From: Baylisascaris procyonis | Taxonomy: Eukaryota > Nematoda > Chromadorea > Rhabditida > Ascarididae | DNA: 64,000 nucleotides | Reading direction: 5' to 3' | Assembly (NCBI GenBank): GCA_037389465.1 | Contig: JAZARR010000169.1 | Coordinates: 62,001 to 126,000 of the forward strand | Part shown: positions 9,863 through 23,455 of the stretch, one piece after another | How the letters are laid out: each line of letters begins with the position of its first letter | Numbering within the stretch: the stretch's first letter is position 1 | Notes under the pieces: generated by a model | The model's input: only the letters and a program-made list of their open reading frames with translations | Told to the model about the DNA's origin: nothing | Database searches by the model: none | Position numbers and translations under genes: made by a program

Positions 9863-12800
9863 TAAGCGGCTTTGGTTGTGCACAACATTTTCGCTTTGCT
9901 GTAATTCACACACGATGCGGCGTCATTAGATTTGTTGTAAGCAGTTCATTGCACGTTTGCTTCTTCGTTACTTCTTTACAGTTTCCCTTATTACTGTACT
10001 CTTGAGATGTATCTAGAAGATCGTTTAATACTGTATATAGAATTTAAATGAGTTATCCCACAGTAAGGATTCTGAATCATAGCCTTCAGAATACCGTTTT
10101 CATTCAAGCAACTTCACCTGCTGCTCTCATATATACTGAAGCATTTCATATTAACCTCGCTCAGAAATTTTTAGCGGCTCTAAATTGCGTAAAATTTTCA
10201 TTCCTTCAATTAACTCATCAAATAGGCATATTTGTAATTCATAATGATATCCAATTTAGGCTTGTATTACATTATTATTGATTTTATTCACCTAAATACA
10301 GTTCACTTGTTTATTCAAATCTTATTATCAGCTTTGGCTGCTTTAGAACAATAGTAGTTTTTTAGCCGAATAAAGAATCTGAACGCATTCGATTTGCTGT
10401 CAATTAGGCATTCAGTTAAGTTTTCAAAAAGTAAGGAAATTATCTGAATATTACATGGTAATAACTTTTTTATCATTTGTAACATCGGTCGAATTATTAT
10501 TTTCAAAGTAATATTTTTAAGGATCGAATAATATAGAGCGATCGATGAAATATGATAGTGATGCATATTATATCACAAAAAGCGTTAACAAAGTGTTGCT
10601 TTAATGAAGCGATTTCTCATTAGAGACACTAAAACACCAATATCCTATAGTTTTATGACGTTTTAGATGTCAGGAAAGCGACAAGATTTACTAAATAGAG
10701 TGGTTATATTAGCACCACCCTCTGTAAGCGTTTTGCCGCATAATTCATATTTTTACTATACGAATCTATTAGCGTCGATGATATAGGTGCGATGCATTGA
10801 GAGACTATACCATAACATTATTGGTGGACGGTAAAACCACAGCTAGCAGTATTGTTTTGGTGGAATAATTGCCCATCAGGCAATAGGCATCTGTTACTTC
10901 ATTTTGTCTATAGGAGCACATAATGAATAGATTTTAGAATAGCCAGAACAATCATACTATGGTTTATCGCTCTTAACCCATTTTGCTTCTATGAGAATGC
11001 ACTGCAAAGAGCATTTTTTGTGCATCTTGGGGATTTGGTGCATTTTGCAAATGGCATAGGTTGAAGTTTTGGGGGGGGGGGGTGTGTAATTCCTCACTTA
11101 CGGTATTCATGGATGAATGCATGCGCATTGCAAACATCACTGCGCACGTAATCTGTATATTGCTCATGCATATATCATGCTCTCTAATTATTTTTGTATG
11201 CAAAACTCAAGTAAAAAAATTAGAATGATTATTTCTGACTTTTATATACGATTAAACCATACTTTTATGCTTTCCACATACATCTTCCTGTGCTTTACAA
11301 GTTCACATTTGCAAGCGTCATGCTGGCTGAAAGGCCTTAAGTTGTTATGTGTTTTATGAGTTTGCTTCTCTCTTCGATAGTTCCAACTCTCGAGTCATTA
11401 AATCAGCAACGTTCAAGTAAATCTGTCAGACTCGAAAAAAGTTATGATTGGTTTAATTCGCTATGAAATCTAACCGATTGGCTGCTATTTCGCACGCAGG
11501 TCGCTTCAAAAAGCCCGCAAAAAACAGTTCTTTCGCAAATAATTTGTATGAGCGGTCGGTCTGGTTATCATACGATTATACTGTTGCATAAATTTTAGTG
11601 TTTATTGGTAGGCTATAAAATTGAATGAATTTGTTGAAGCTGATATCAGAGCAATCCCTTATACATGATTCTAAAATTAATATAAAAATTAATAGGCAAA
11701 TTTATTACCTAAGAGAATAAAAGGACGACGAGGATCGGAAAAACGAAACCGAAAACCTATAAAATTGCGCAACAGATGTGAACGTTTTTATGTGTCTTTT
11801 GCTACGTTTGCGGATTTGCATGTCAGCATGTGCACCTGTCCAATTTTGTTTCCTATATAGGATATACGTTTTTTCTTTGTTATATTCACGCAATTCAAAT
11901 TTTATTCTTTATAGTGCTTATAATTGCTAGGTTATTAAGTATAGTACTTATTAATATTTACCATTATGAATCTCCATGAAGCATTCATTGAACCTAAGGA
12001 CCTCTACTACCTGAATCTTTGCAAATTCGCTCATTACTTGGAGGTTTAATGGAGGCATTTGGTCGAGTCATCTGAGACGGTGAACGTTAATAAGTGTTAT
12101 TGAATGCTGAGCTGTAGCCTCATTTACTATGCATCTTTTTTGGGTCACTCTATTGCATTAAAATATATTGCTGATAGTTGCATCTTCTTATATTGATGAT
12201 GTTTGAAAAATAATGCTGCCACCGTTAGTGTTAAATTGTTTCTTAATATGAACGAGTAAGATTAGGGAGGGGGACTACATCCGATCAGTCAAAGGATTTC
12301 CGAATAATTCTCACTGACCCTCTCTCCGCCTACCTCCACCGACCTTCCCCCCCTTTGTTTCCGTCTTACGTTTCCAGACGGTGTCTCTCCAGTCCAATTT
12401 TTAGTTAACCAACAGTGGGCCATCATCCCGTCCGATTGCAGGTATTCAAAAATATGTGAAGTATGTAAATGAGAGGTTATCTTCTTGAGATCGCATACTC
12501 ATCCTTGAATTAATTTTTGCTAATGTTGATAAATTTTGGGCTGAGTAGCCTAGTGACGTTGTTTTGCAGAAAGAAAAGAAATATTTAAAATTATAGATTA
12601 TAGGTGTAGAAGCAATGTTTCTAATTACCACTCAGCCATTTCGTCTATGGTAATGGAGGATTTCATCGGATTGATTGACCCTATTCAAGACATTTGAATC
12701 CAACAATTTTTGCTTTGCTTTAGCCTCATTTTGCAACACTTATATGGTTGTTGATGCTTTGTTGCGTTCTTCAATGCCAATCCATTCTTGCATTTCCGTT

Positions 12801-14527
12801 TTTTTCTTTCTATGATCTTACGTCGACACCTAAAAAATATTTTTATTTGCGTTTATCGAAATTATTTTCCAAAATAAGTTATTCCCAAGGAAGTACTCAC
12901 TTATTTATTCACCGATTCTCGTTGAATATTTTTGCAGACGGCATATGGCACAACGAATTAAGAAGAACTTTTTTAAGCTTATTGACAGCATCATCGCTTT
13001 CTTCCTTTTTTAATGACCACAATTAATAGAACTCTTCGTGGTTGAAAAAATTCGAGACGTCCCTTAACGAATGATGTCAGTCTATGTAAGAGAAACAGGA
13101 AATGTGATCATACTTTCATGCACATTTTCTTTCATATTCCATCGAAATTTTGAACTTGTGCCAAACGTGGAAAAACCGCGTATCTTTAATATATTAATAC
13201 AAACTAAGCTATATTTGCAGTGATGCAATATGTGAAGTTTATTCGATGATGCTTCATTACCTATAACCTATAAATAAGATACGTGTCTGTTTACGAACAT
13301 TTTCAAAAATGTCAGCTGAGTTGAGTTATATATAGAGAAATAAATACATTAACAAAAGTTATGACTCTTTTTGTAATATTTATGGCTCTCAACGATGCAT
13401 TTATTATTGCAGTGATAAAGTAATTTGTACTTTCAATTAGTCCGCACATCTTTATGAACACCGTTAGCAGAGTTGTGCCAACAAATATAAACAAAAACTC
13501 GACGAACAGTTTGATAGGAATGTTCGAATTTTTGAGTACAGAATTTGTGAGTGATTAAACTTCTTGGAACCTTTTTATGTTCATAAGTAGGAATATTTCT
13601 ACCTGTATATTTCTAATCGAATATTTAAAATAAGTCAGCAACAGGTGAAGTGTATCGGAAAATATATAAGAATATGATGATTAGATTGTTTATAGAGGAA
13701 GGCGCATTATTTTTCATTCATTCAATTTGAATATTTGTATGTATTATTGAAGTCGAAGCAAAAAGAATTATTCGTATAGAAATGAAGTGAATGTATGTGG
13801 CAAGGACGTTCTCAATCATTTTCAGCCTTTTTTCATTGGATTGTGTATCGTTATTGCAAGTACATTGGCCTTCTAGAGAAGGCAATTGTTGTGTTTCATC
13901 ATAGGAGCACTCACTAGATATAATATTATACAAATTATTGCTGCATACAGCTCGTTTTATTAAACTTCTTCTATCAAAATAAGTGGGAATATTCCACATA
14001 ATAGTGAATATTTTGTGGACGATAGGGATACTATTACTGTGATTATTGTAGCCTAGAACATTCTTACTTCTGACGTATGTAATGGGAGTGATTTATAATT
14101 GTAGTTGCACTGTACATATTCATATGCTAGGTAAACTCCTGTGTAGATTTAAAGAGTCGTTATGTCCTTTATTACCGTTGTTCGAACAACGACCCAACGA
14201 TGCACTTTTATTTATTAAAAGAATATTCCAATGAACGGAATATTGATTTCTAGAAATTTAGAGTGAACAATTTTCCGTAAGAAAAGAAACAAAGCGTTTT
14301 TTCAGAGGAAGATATTCATTGCATTTATATTATCGGTTGAATTTCGTTTCTTTTGTGATGTTAAAGGATCTTATTTTCTCATTACCAATTCTGATGAATT
14401 GCTTATATTAAACGAATTCGCTTTCTCTTTCGTAATTCGGATCAGCAAATAAGCTTTTTTCCTCCTTTTTTTTAGTGAAGGAAATCCTTTCGGGAAGTGG
14501 CATCGAAATAGCAGCTATAAATTTTTC

Positions 14528-14616
14528 TTTGATGCAGCAAAAAAGCATTTCAATATACTCTGATCTCCGATATAGCGGAAAATGGGTGCAAATCTGGAGA
14601 ATCAATGACTCACCAT
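14528..14616 (+). repeat. Dispersed repeat, copy 1
   Basis: About 90 bases (AGCATTTCAATATACTCTGA ... GAGAATCAATGACTCAC) that recur in the same orientation at 16190-16283 with roughly 80-85 percent identity. Likely relics of a repeat family or an old local duplication. Confidence 0.7.
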
Positions 14617-16189
14617 CCTTTTTTATAATCTTTTTTTTCGCCTTCGTAACCAATCGTTTTTGTTTCGCCTTTTCCTATCGATTTTGCTTGATTGATCGAC
14701 AGCTGCCAATTATATTGGGTGCCAGTTATGTTGGCTGTTGTTTTTTCCGAATTGTTCTTTCTCGAAAAATTTCCATTGAAACTTTCTGAGGGGATAAAAC
14801 TTTTCTGCACAATACTATCTCGAAGGACGCCTGTGATGGGAGCTTCGCAGGTTATTATTAAATAATTAAAATTAATAGCAACAAAGAAATTGTTCTAAGT
14901 GACTTAAGTGATGAACATTTTTTTTACTACGTTCCTCGTCGACTCTGCGATTCATTGCAGACGGATTGAAATTGTATAATTATATCGCATATGAAAATTT
15001 TATTGAATGTCGCTATAAATTTATAAGAAAATGTTTTTTATTTTTCGTTTGCGTTTCTGAACAATAATGTTCCTCCAGAAATAATCCTTACATTGGCCAC
15101 CTATTGAAAACTTCCTGCATTTATCCATAATTTCGGCAACAACTAAATGGAGTTGAATGCATATTCTCCGGAAATTTTGAGTTCAAGTTGTTTTTTCCCT
15201 GGGAGGTTTTCTTTTTTCATATTTGAGCATCACATCGAAATGAAGTACATCTTGCAGGCAATAAATCTGCCACATGCGAGAGCATCCGAGAGTGATTGCC
15301 AGCAGGCACCACCCGCATTGCTTGGATATGTAGGCCTAGGACTGAAGCAGAATTTGAAGTCCGAGTTGAATTTTACTCTGCTGACTCGAACGTTTACTAT
15401 GTGAACAATGGAAAATGTTTACATTCTGCGTTACAACTTTAACTCATATGCGGAACGTCTCAAATCGTTATTTGAAATACGGCTTTTAGTTGTTTCAAAT
15501 ATCGATTTGTAAATTTTCCACTTTTTTCCAATACGCCAAGTTTGTTAAGTGAGATATTTTCGGGTAGGCCGATTTTGTGGGCATAGGTCGAATATCATCG
15601 CATGTAAAGCAGTAAACTTTGCAGCTTGGAATTTCATTAGGTTTCCAGATCCCCTCCCCCACCCAGTTATTGCCATAGGCGCAAGTAATTCATGAGGTCA
15701 GTCTGTTCCGTATGAAGATGAAGGCGCATTCACAAGCATACCTTTGCCGTAAATAAATATTGCAGATATTCGTTGTGATAGTAAGCGTGTGCGCATTATA
15801 CACTTGTGCGCTCAATTGTGAGGGCGTCCTTCAAGATGAAGGTCGTGGGGGAGGGGAACTATTCATGTGAGGAACAGCAATAGGCACTTTTGGACCACTT
15901 AGCCATACAGCCGTATGTTGCAACCCACAGACTTGTGCAGTTGTTTTGGCAACCACACACGTGCTCTTTACGATTACTGAAGGATTTCTTCAGAATCTTT
16001 CAAGAAATTGCTGTTGAAAGTACTTTACTGTTTCGACCTTTTAAAGCTGCCAATTTACCGTTTAACATTGAGTCAGCGTTACTTAACATTATGTTAAAGT
16101 ACAGTATAATCTACAATTCATGAAACTTTTTGGAGCCTTGAAATGTAGTATAGTGAAGTGAAACGGTATAGTTCTTAAAGTTCTGATGA

Positions 16190-16283
16190 ATACAATCAAA
16201 AAGAAGCATTTCAATATACGCTGCTCTCTGACATAACGGAAAAATGGATGCAAGTTTGGAGAATCAATGACTCACTATTCCAT
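16190..16283 (+). repeat. Dispersed repeat, copy 2
   Basis: Partner of 14528-14616: AGCATTTCAATATACGCTGC ... GAGAATCAATGACTCAC. The best conserved part is the last 17 bases. Confidence 0.7.
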
Positions 16284-19200
16284 TATTTGAGAACCGGAGG
16301 CATCGTAGTTGCCTCTTCATGGCTCTTCCATTTTTCCCAGCTACATAAATTCCATGATTATCAAATCTTTAAGTTGCTAATTACATAATTTCTTCTCAAA
16401 TTGCTCTCCTCTCCAAAAAATTACAGATATTTATGAATGATTTTTATTGTAGTGCTAGTGCTCTTCTCTTGATTCCTAACTGAAACGAAGGCATATCCCT
16501 TCCGCTTTTCCATATAGGTTATATTGGGATCATTATTGCACCCTTCGCCCCCTTCTCTCAGTTAGATGTTCATTACTGTTTTCCTGCTCTATGTGAGGCG
16601 ATAAGGAAATAATGTTGTTCCCCAACTGAAACGATGAAATGCACACCACTCTCATTATTCAGAAGAAAAATACATTGGCGTTTCATATGAATGCGGTAAG
16701 AAATGCAAAATTTGATGTCGCTTTTTGCAAATTACTATTGCGAATTTTGCACCTTTTTGTATGCCTTTGCACTAAATGCAGTTTCAATGTTGAACTCATT
16801 TCTCACACAATAGAGTACAAAAGCGATTTGTCGTTCTCTAAAGTGTTCATTATACAGCACATTCGAAAATGCAAACAGTGCATTTGCTTTTGCATTCGAA
16901 GAAAACATCCTTGATCGAAGAAAGAACTGAATCGAAAAGAAAATATGAAAGATTTTGCAGTGGGATTGGTTGTAAATGATAAATGAAATATATTATTTAT
17001 GGATGGACGCATCCTCAGTGACAGTTCACATTTTACTTGTCTTTAAATTTTTCGTTAATTATATGGGAGCGCATTGTTCATTTGATGTAATGTTTCGCTT
17101 TGTTTTAATGGTTTACATTCTAATAGTCTATCGTACAAATTAATCAGGGGGCATTTTGCAAGGAGGGAGGGATATTGAATCGTAGAATGCCTGATGAAGA
17201 TGGATTTGATAAACAACAAAATTGTGGATATTCCCAAAAAATGGATTGCCACAGAAATGTGCGCAGCAATATCGAATAGCGATTCTATTTTGTGTTGCAT
17301 CATTTGGTTAATTACATGCTTCAGGTTGTAGCCGATGATCGCTTTATTTCATTCAAGTCTAACCTTGGATTACACCTGTTTTTCATCGTTGTCATTTCTG
17401 CTCTTTAACGGGAATCCCTCTTTCTATGTTCTGTAACAATCATCCTTGGATTTGTATCTTATTTGTAGAGATGAATTAATCGTTGAAACATCTTCATGTG
17501 GAAAGTTGTGTTGATTTCTTTTCTTTTTTTTCTTTTTTTTTGAAATCCGGGATTCTAAAATGGCAAATTAGAGCTTTCAGCGTTGCGAATTTTTGATCGA
17601 AAAGCTAGTCTATAATTAGAATGGGTCAAAGCAAAAGTGCACAACATGCGACTAAAACTTCGCACTATTTTATTTATTTATTTTTTATTTTTTGAAATTT
17701 CAGTTGCAGTGTATTTCACAATTCCATTCCCGATTTTCGATCAATTACTTTCATAATGCGGCAATAACAGAAATGTGCGAGAGGTTGGAATGTCATTTGA
17801 GACATCTGCCGTTACTTACTGTTTTTTGTTGGCAAACATCCAAAGGCAGTGAATGTTTCGCAATGCAAACATCTTTTTAAATTATGTGACTATCTCTCGT
17901 TTAGTTTGATAACGTTTCAGTAACAAAATTTTGATTTTACAGTTCTAGGGTAGTTCATACTTGAGATTAGTGGGGTATATCGATAGGGTTTTGTTCTCGA
18001 ATCGTCAATATTTTATTAAATTTGGCTAATATTCAAATTTCTCACCAACATTTTTCGAGGTTTTGTTTTCAGCTCGGATTCTTTTTTCATTTTTTCATTT
18101 TTACCTTCACGAAAAAAATCTAGGAATTTTCGAATAACTCAAAAGCAACAAGTTAACTGAGCATCTCTTACAGTTTTCTCTCATTTTGCATACTATATGC
18201 ATACTGAATCGATGAGCGTGAAATTTATGTGGTTGGAATCTTCAATGAAAATTGCTCAATAATACGCAAAATTTCTGAATAATTTCAGTTTGCTGTACAT
18301 AATTTCTGTTTTGTTGTGTAGATAGTTAAACTTTTTAGTATCTTCGAAACACACTTTATTGATAATTGAAAATTTGGATCGATGGAGTTTTCAACAAATA
18401 TTTATTGAATTATTTACTACCCTATCGTATGTTTCAAATATTGCACGTACTTTCGTTGAGCTAATGATAAAATATTTTTGAATTTCTCTCAATCTTGAGG
18501 TGTTTGAGTTAGATATGTTTTCTCGAGAACTGCCATAAAATATTTCAATGTTGTTGGACGACACACCAAATTACTTTTTATTTGAAATCAATACGCCACA
18601 ATTGGTTTTTTGAACTGGTATAAAGCTGTCAGTAAACAAATTATTGAAACGAATGCTTCAATCATTCCTTTCTTTGCTTACATTCTCGAGCATATACAAC
18701 TTAAACTGTAAAAAAGAAATTAAAAAAAATTTTTTTCAACAAATTTAAAGCATTATTGGTTGACTCATCCTTTTCAAGAGCACTTAAGGACATACCAAAT
18801 ATATTCTTGAATAAAACATCTCATTAATTCTCCTCCCTCACCATCGTCTCCTTTCAGACGAAATCTCTCTTTCCGAAATACTAATGAAAGTATTTCTAGT
18901 TTATCATATAAGATATCCCTCATTTTTGAAATGGTGTTCACTTCATGTATTTTTACATAGGCATACCGCACTTCATCTTTCAGTAATTTGTGTTCCGTAT
19001 TTCCCTTATTATCATATTTCATCGATGAAAATACATCGAGACTTATCTTATATGCAACACAGATGAATTGTTAACGTGCGCTACTCTGACGTAGGCGAAA
19101 AACCGCTATTTACTGTTTATTCATGATGACTTATTAACCAAGGCGGGTGAGGGGGAGGTGGTTCATGAAGTAATATGCCCTGAGAGGAATTTTAGTTTAT

Positions 19201-22200
19201 TCATTTGAGATATCACTAGATTTTTAGCTTTTGACTGATGCTAAGCACGAAACGATAATTGATCTTTAATTATTTTTAGTCTAGTATTATTTACGAGTTT
19301 TGCTACTAGATGAAAATATCAGTCACACGTCATAAATGTTATGAAAGCACAAGCAGTACTTAATTGTAAAATTTTTCAACGGGAGAAGTAATCTTCCTCT
19401 ATTTGCCGTATAAGTATACAGTTTTTCTTTGATGTACTCTGAACCCATGTCGTATTTTCTACTCAGCTGACATTTTACAAACTGGGCTATTGCAAATCCG
19501 CTCGCAACTATTCCATTAGAAGTTATTTCGATCTCGGCTAACGTTCTCAGTTGAATCGAAAAGCTGAGTTACTCCCATCATCATTCATCTCATTTGCAGA
19601 TAATTGTTTGCAAATCACAAGAGTATAAACGAGGATGGAAGAATTGTTTAATTCTTAAAATATAATCGAAATTATTCTTTTAAAGAATGGATTTTCATTC
19701 TTTTTCGCTCTCGAAGAGATTTTTTATAGAAAGAGAATATGTTTGATTAAGTAATTTCTAAACTCGGAATAGTTTCCAAAGAAGCTTAAAAAATTTTTTC
19801 TGAAGAAATCGCAAGAGAGTTGTTTTAAAAAGTTTCTAGCAGCTGTCTTTGCAGTATTGTTTAGCATTATCGCTGAAATGGCTCTTGCTTTACTAATGCC
19901 TCTTCGGTGAGTTTTTTTTTCGACGAGCACGATCGAATACAGCCTCATTCCCTCGTATATTTATTTAGGAATAAAATGAAGCTTAATATGACCCTTATAA
20001 TTAGACGATCACTTATTGGCTGTTTTAATGTTCATATTTTTAAATGGGATGTGAGGTATTGATTATATGCGTTTTGCATGGAAAGCTATAAGCTCGAGGT
20101 GGAGAGACTAACCCATAGCCTCATAGTTGGGGTTTGACTAAAAGAAGATCGCTTTTGAGGGAATGGACAGAAATTGATTGATTTTAAGTATCAAGGATGT
20201 ATAGTTAACTCATTGACTACAAAAGAATGAATGTTTTCTGAGCGATGTTTGCAATAAATATATGATATTTCGTCTCTATGTTTTTGCTTTAAAAGTCTCC
20301 TTCATATGTTAGTATAGTGGAATTTTTCTTCTTCTTCTATAGATGAGTGTGTTTTCTGCTTCTCTTTTGTTCATTATTTGCATTGTCCTTTAAAAACATT
20401 TCATTCTACTCACATTCTTTCTGGAAGTTTTTTTATATGCAGACATAGCTTGCATAAAGCGGATGCGATATATACGATGCATAGAAGTTTTATTCGTTTA
20501 ATGTACAAAGAGATTATTAAGATTTTTTAAATTGATGAATATTGGAATATCGAAGAGTACTTTGAAATTCGTTTCCAAATAATACTGGCACAATTTATCT
20601 TGTGTTTCAATTATAATTTTATTCATTACTACATCTTTCAACGAATTGTTGGTGGGGTTATAAAATGATATTTCGAGCATATTATTGCCAATGTTTCATT
20701 TTATTGTCGCATTTTATAACTTGTATGAGAAAGTTGCGATATCGAGATTGAATCCTTTAAAAGAGACAGTTTATTTCCGCCCAATGGAAATATCATTTCA
20801 AGGTTAAAAATATCTCATCTTTTAGCATGCGAAATTCCGCTGGATTTTGGTTCATATGTTTATATCACATTCGTTTCTAAAATTTCAGTTTTGGTAAATC
20901 AGAAATTTCACTGCCTATAACCTATTTAAGAAAGCTTTTCTAACATCATCCAAGTGCCTGTATTTTATTTATTATAAACATCGACTCCAGCTTTGTTCTG
21001 AATTATTGCCTGAAGTTCGGGAACTTCCCAACTGCGATGGAGATGACATCACTTGGAAGCTTCTGAAGTGAAATTCGAGGGACTTGCAAGTGGTATCTGA
21101 AGTTGATGGCATCTGAAGGAGCATCACACATTTTGTTGTTGTAGCATTTACGATTTGCTCTCCACAGAGGTAACACACACATCAACCAACGCTCAGTGTT
21201 AGACGACGGCTACCCCGCACCGTGCACACTCTTTGCTTATGCCTCTTTCAAGCTTATACTATTGATTTGCCTGCTTTATAGAGTTACGTCATGTTGCATT
21301 TTATTTCTAGCGATAAACTCATAGAAACTTCAATTTCCCTATTTATCTACCCCTTCCCGTCCTATTTTCCATTTTGTGATCATATCGCTAATTATGACTT
21401 GCAACCAGGAATTATTTGCTTATATTAGGAATTATCGGTTTGCTTATAGTTTCGTAAAAGTGATCATTTCGATATTTGATGAGGATTCGCACGGTCGGTC
21501 ATTGCTTTAATTCTGTGGATTGTGATATTTCATTCTATTAAAAAATCGTCGAACAAACGAAGTGAAGTTGAATATTGAGCTCGAGCTTCTATTAGCAGTC
21601 GTCACTGTTGACGGTCTTTCATCCATTCCATTAATTTTTATGCACTGTTGCAAATTTGCGTTCACAAAGCCCGCCTTGTCTTCGTGTCGTTGTTTATATA
21701 TATGTATATGCTGTCTCTCTGACTGGTAATTTCAATTCGGTAGCCAATGAAGCAAGAATTGCGAAATTTGGTGCTCATAATACGCACAAGGAGTTGATTT
21801 CCTTTGTCATCTTTCGCAATAAATCATTAGCTTCTAAAGGGGTTAAAGACGATTAAAGTTGGCAAAGAATTATTGACACCTTCAAAGGTTTACTTGAACG
21901 GTGTTATGGATTAAAAAACTTATTAAAACAATTAATTGTTTTGTTTGTTAGTAAGCTGTAAAATCGGTTGGAAGGGTGAGCATATCGTGCAAGCTTTCTG
22001 ACATCTTCCTCGACTTCTTTTTGTTTTGTTCAGAGAATCAGCAGTTTTGTTTCATATCGTTGAACACTTCGGTTAATGCAGAGGAATGTCCTCGAGAGGT
22101 TTCCAACTGTTCCTTCCTGCAGTCTCGTTGTTACTCGAATCAGTGTATTTCCAGCAACTTTTTCAGCATTTTTCAAAACTGATGATGGTGATTTAATGTC

Positions 22201-22480
22201 TGTCTGTGCATACGTATATCGTCTTCGTATGTATGTGTCTGTCTGTTTGTGTTTGTTTGCCACTGTGTCCGTTTGTGCAGTGATTTGAAGGAGGAACATT
22301 GCAGCAAGTTTATTTTGCAGTCGATCGATGCTGCGACGCGCAACTTTCGAGTTTGTTCGTGCAACGACTGATAGTTTTTGCAACATTCGGCTGACTAAAT
22401 GGCGTTCGGACACTTTCGCTTCATTCGCTCGAGCAGAAGCCGACACACTAGACCGATTCTGCTCTCTCTGTTCTCCGTTT

Positions 22481-22514
22481 CCCCCACTCCCCTCCCCCCC
22501 CTCCCTCCCTTCCC
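22481..22514 (-). other. C-rich tract, G-quadruplex candidate on minus strand
   Basis: Six C runs of at least three bases separated by 1-3 bases (CCCCCACTCCCCTCCCCCCC and onward). The minus strand therefore has more than the four G runs needed for a quadruplex. It lies in a GC-richer pocket at 22.0-22.6 kb that shows overlapping ORFs on both strands, a sign of base composition rather than of coding. Confidence 0.55.
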
Positions 22515-22805
22515 TAGTCCTTTGGATCGCCATAATTTTAATAGTTTACCAAATCAGAACGTCTAATATGAAAAGTTTTTGGGGTCGGTAAGGCATCTGT
22601 GGCTTTAAGTATGGAATACTGAACAGAAGTTTTCATAAGCAGACGACGATCACTTACAGGTAGTGTCCATTAAAATGATATCACACTACAACTGCTCCAT
22701 TTTGGACCATTAATAGTTGTTTAGGTTTGATGTGAATACAAAGCTCACTCCACCAGTGTAATCTAGGCTGTCGATGACGACCAGTAGAATATACCGATTT
22801 ATGAT

Positions 22806-22832
22806 ATCCACCGGCTGAATCAGCCGGTGGAT
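22806..22832. repeat. 27-bp near-perfect palindrome
   Basis: ATCCACCGGCTGA, one central base, then TCAGCCGGTGGAT: 13-bp perfect arms around a single A. The loop is too small for a microRNA precursor, so a dimeric protein binding site or a palindromic end of a decayed transposon fits better. Confidence 0.75.
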
Positions 22833-23143
22833 GATCCACCAATTGAATTATCCAGTGAGTAAAAGATGCAGCGCCTCTGTTCATTGTTATTTTACAGGTT
22901 GTTTGTTATAATAGTTCTTGCACTTTCTTGTGTATGAGTTGATTCCTCGGAAGCATTGATGCTTCACATGCACACTTTTATTCGTTACTTCCTGATGTGT
23001 ACTTTTATCATATGTTCTTCTGTTGCTAAATTCGCTCAAAACTCTCAAATGGGAAGAAAATTACGAAGTTTGTTCTCAAAATCTTACAGCTGTTCCAATC
23101 TAATTTGTATTATTTATTTATAATATTTGCGTTGTGTCTGTCT

Positions 23144-23455
23144 ATGTGCATGTCTGCCGATCAACTTTTGCATCGGGGTAAGCACTTCCAATACGCCGAG
23201 TGCTTTTGTTACATAATCACTTGGTTGTTTAAAAGAAGGCTAACACAAGGGTTGCGAGGAAATCCAGTCCCTGAACGCTGTAATTCGAATCGTTTTAGGA
23301 GTTCTAGTCCTCATTTTATTGTTTAGATGTGTTATATGCTTTAGGGTCATATTGGAATTCCGATTTTAGAATTGCGATGTTGTAGAGGAGTTCCGTTTCG
23401 AATTTCTTGAAAATATCTTCGAATGTAATCCTGATCTACAACTTTCCATTCGTCT
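23144..23455 (+). CDS. Candidate upstream MAP1 exons (23144-23177 and 23386-23455)
   Basis: Two short coding-like segments. The first (MCMSADQLLHR) ends at a strong GTAAGC donor in phase 1. The second starts after TTGTAG with two bases that complete the codon and reads EFRFEFLENIFECNPDLQLS. The ECN...L pattern resembles the MAP1B N-terminal stretch NLIECNLDQELKLF. The expected following segment, up to the exon at 25130, was not found. The segments may therefore be real exons with a missing partner, or chance. Start of the first segment is arbitrary (first ATG in frame). Confidence 0.25.

Larger units (their letters stand above)
4779..23143. other. About 18 kb without a recognised gene
   Basis: AT-rich sequence with only short ORFs (up to 167 codons), none of which I can match to a protein family. 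It contains the small features listed separately: a 35-bp tandem duplication, a G-rich run, a GA-rich block, two related 90-bp repeats, a TTTGCA-rich stretch, a C-rich tract and a 27-bp palindrome. An unrecognised, coding-like segment lies at about 20993-21070 after a CAG acceptor (begins LCSELLPEVRELP), with a stop after 28 codons. The MAP1 first exon and promoter may lie in the right part, but I could not find them. Confidence 0.5.

Noticed and set aside
12420..12440. CCCGTCCGAT, as in 5S rRNA
   Set aside because: Only about 12 bases match and the flanks do not fit 5S rRNA.
22030..22533. 167-codon minus-strand ORF
   Set aside because: Plus-strand ORFs overlap it, it contains simple GTCT/CAGACA-type repeats and a C-rich end, and nothing in it resembles a family; it looks like a base-composition effect.
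22681..22884. 68-codon minus ORF as a Tc1/mariner transposase fragment
   Set aside because: No DDE motif or characteristic transposase sequence, and no terminal inverted repeats.
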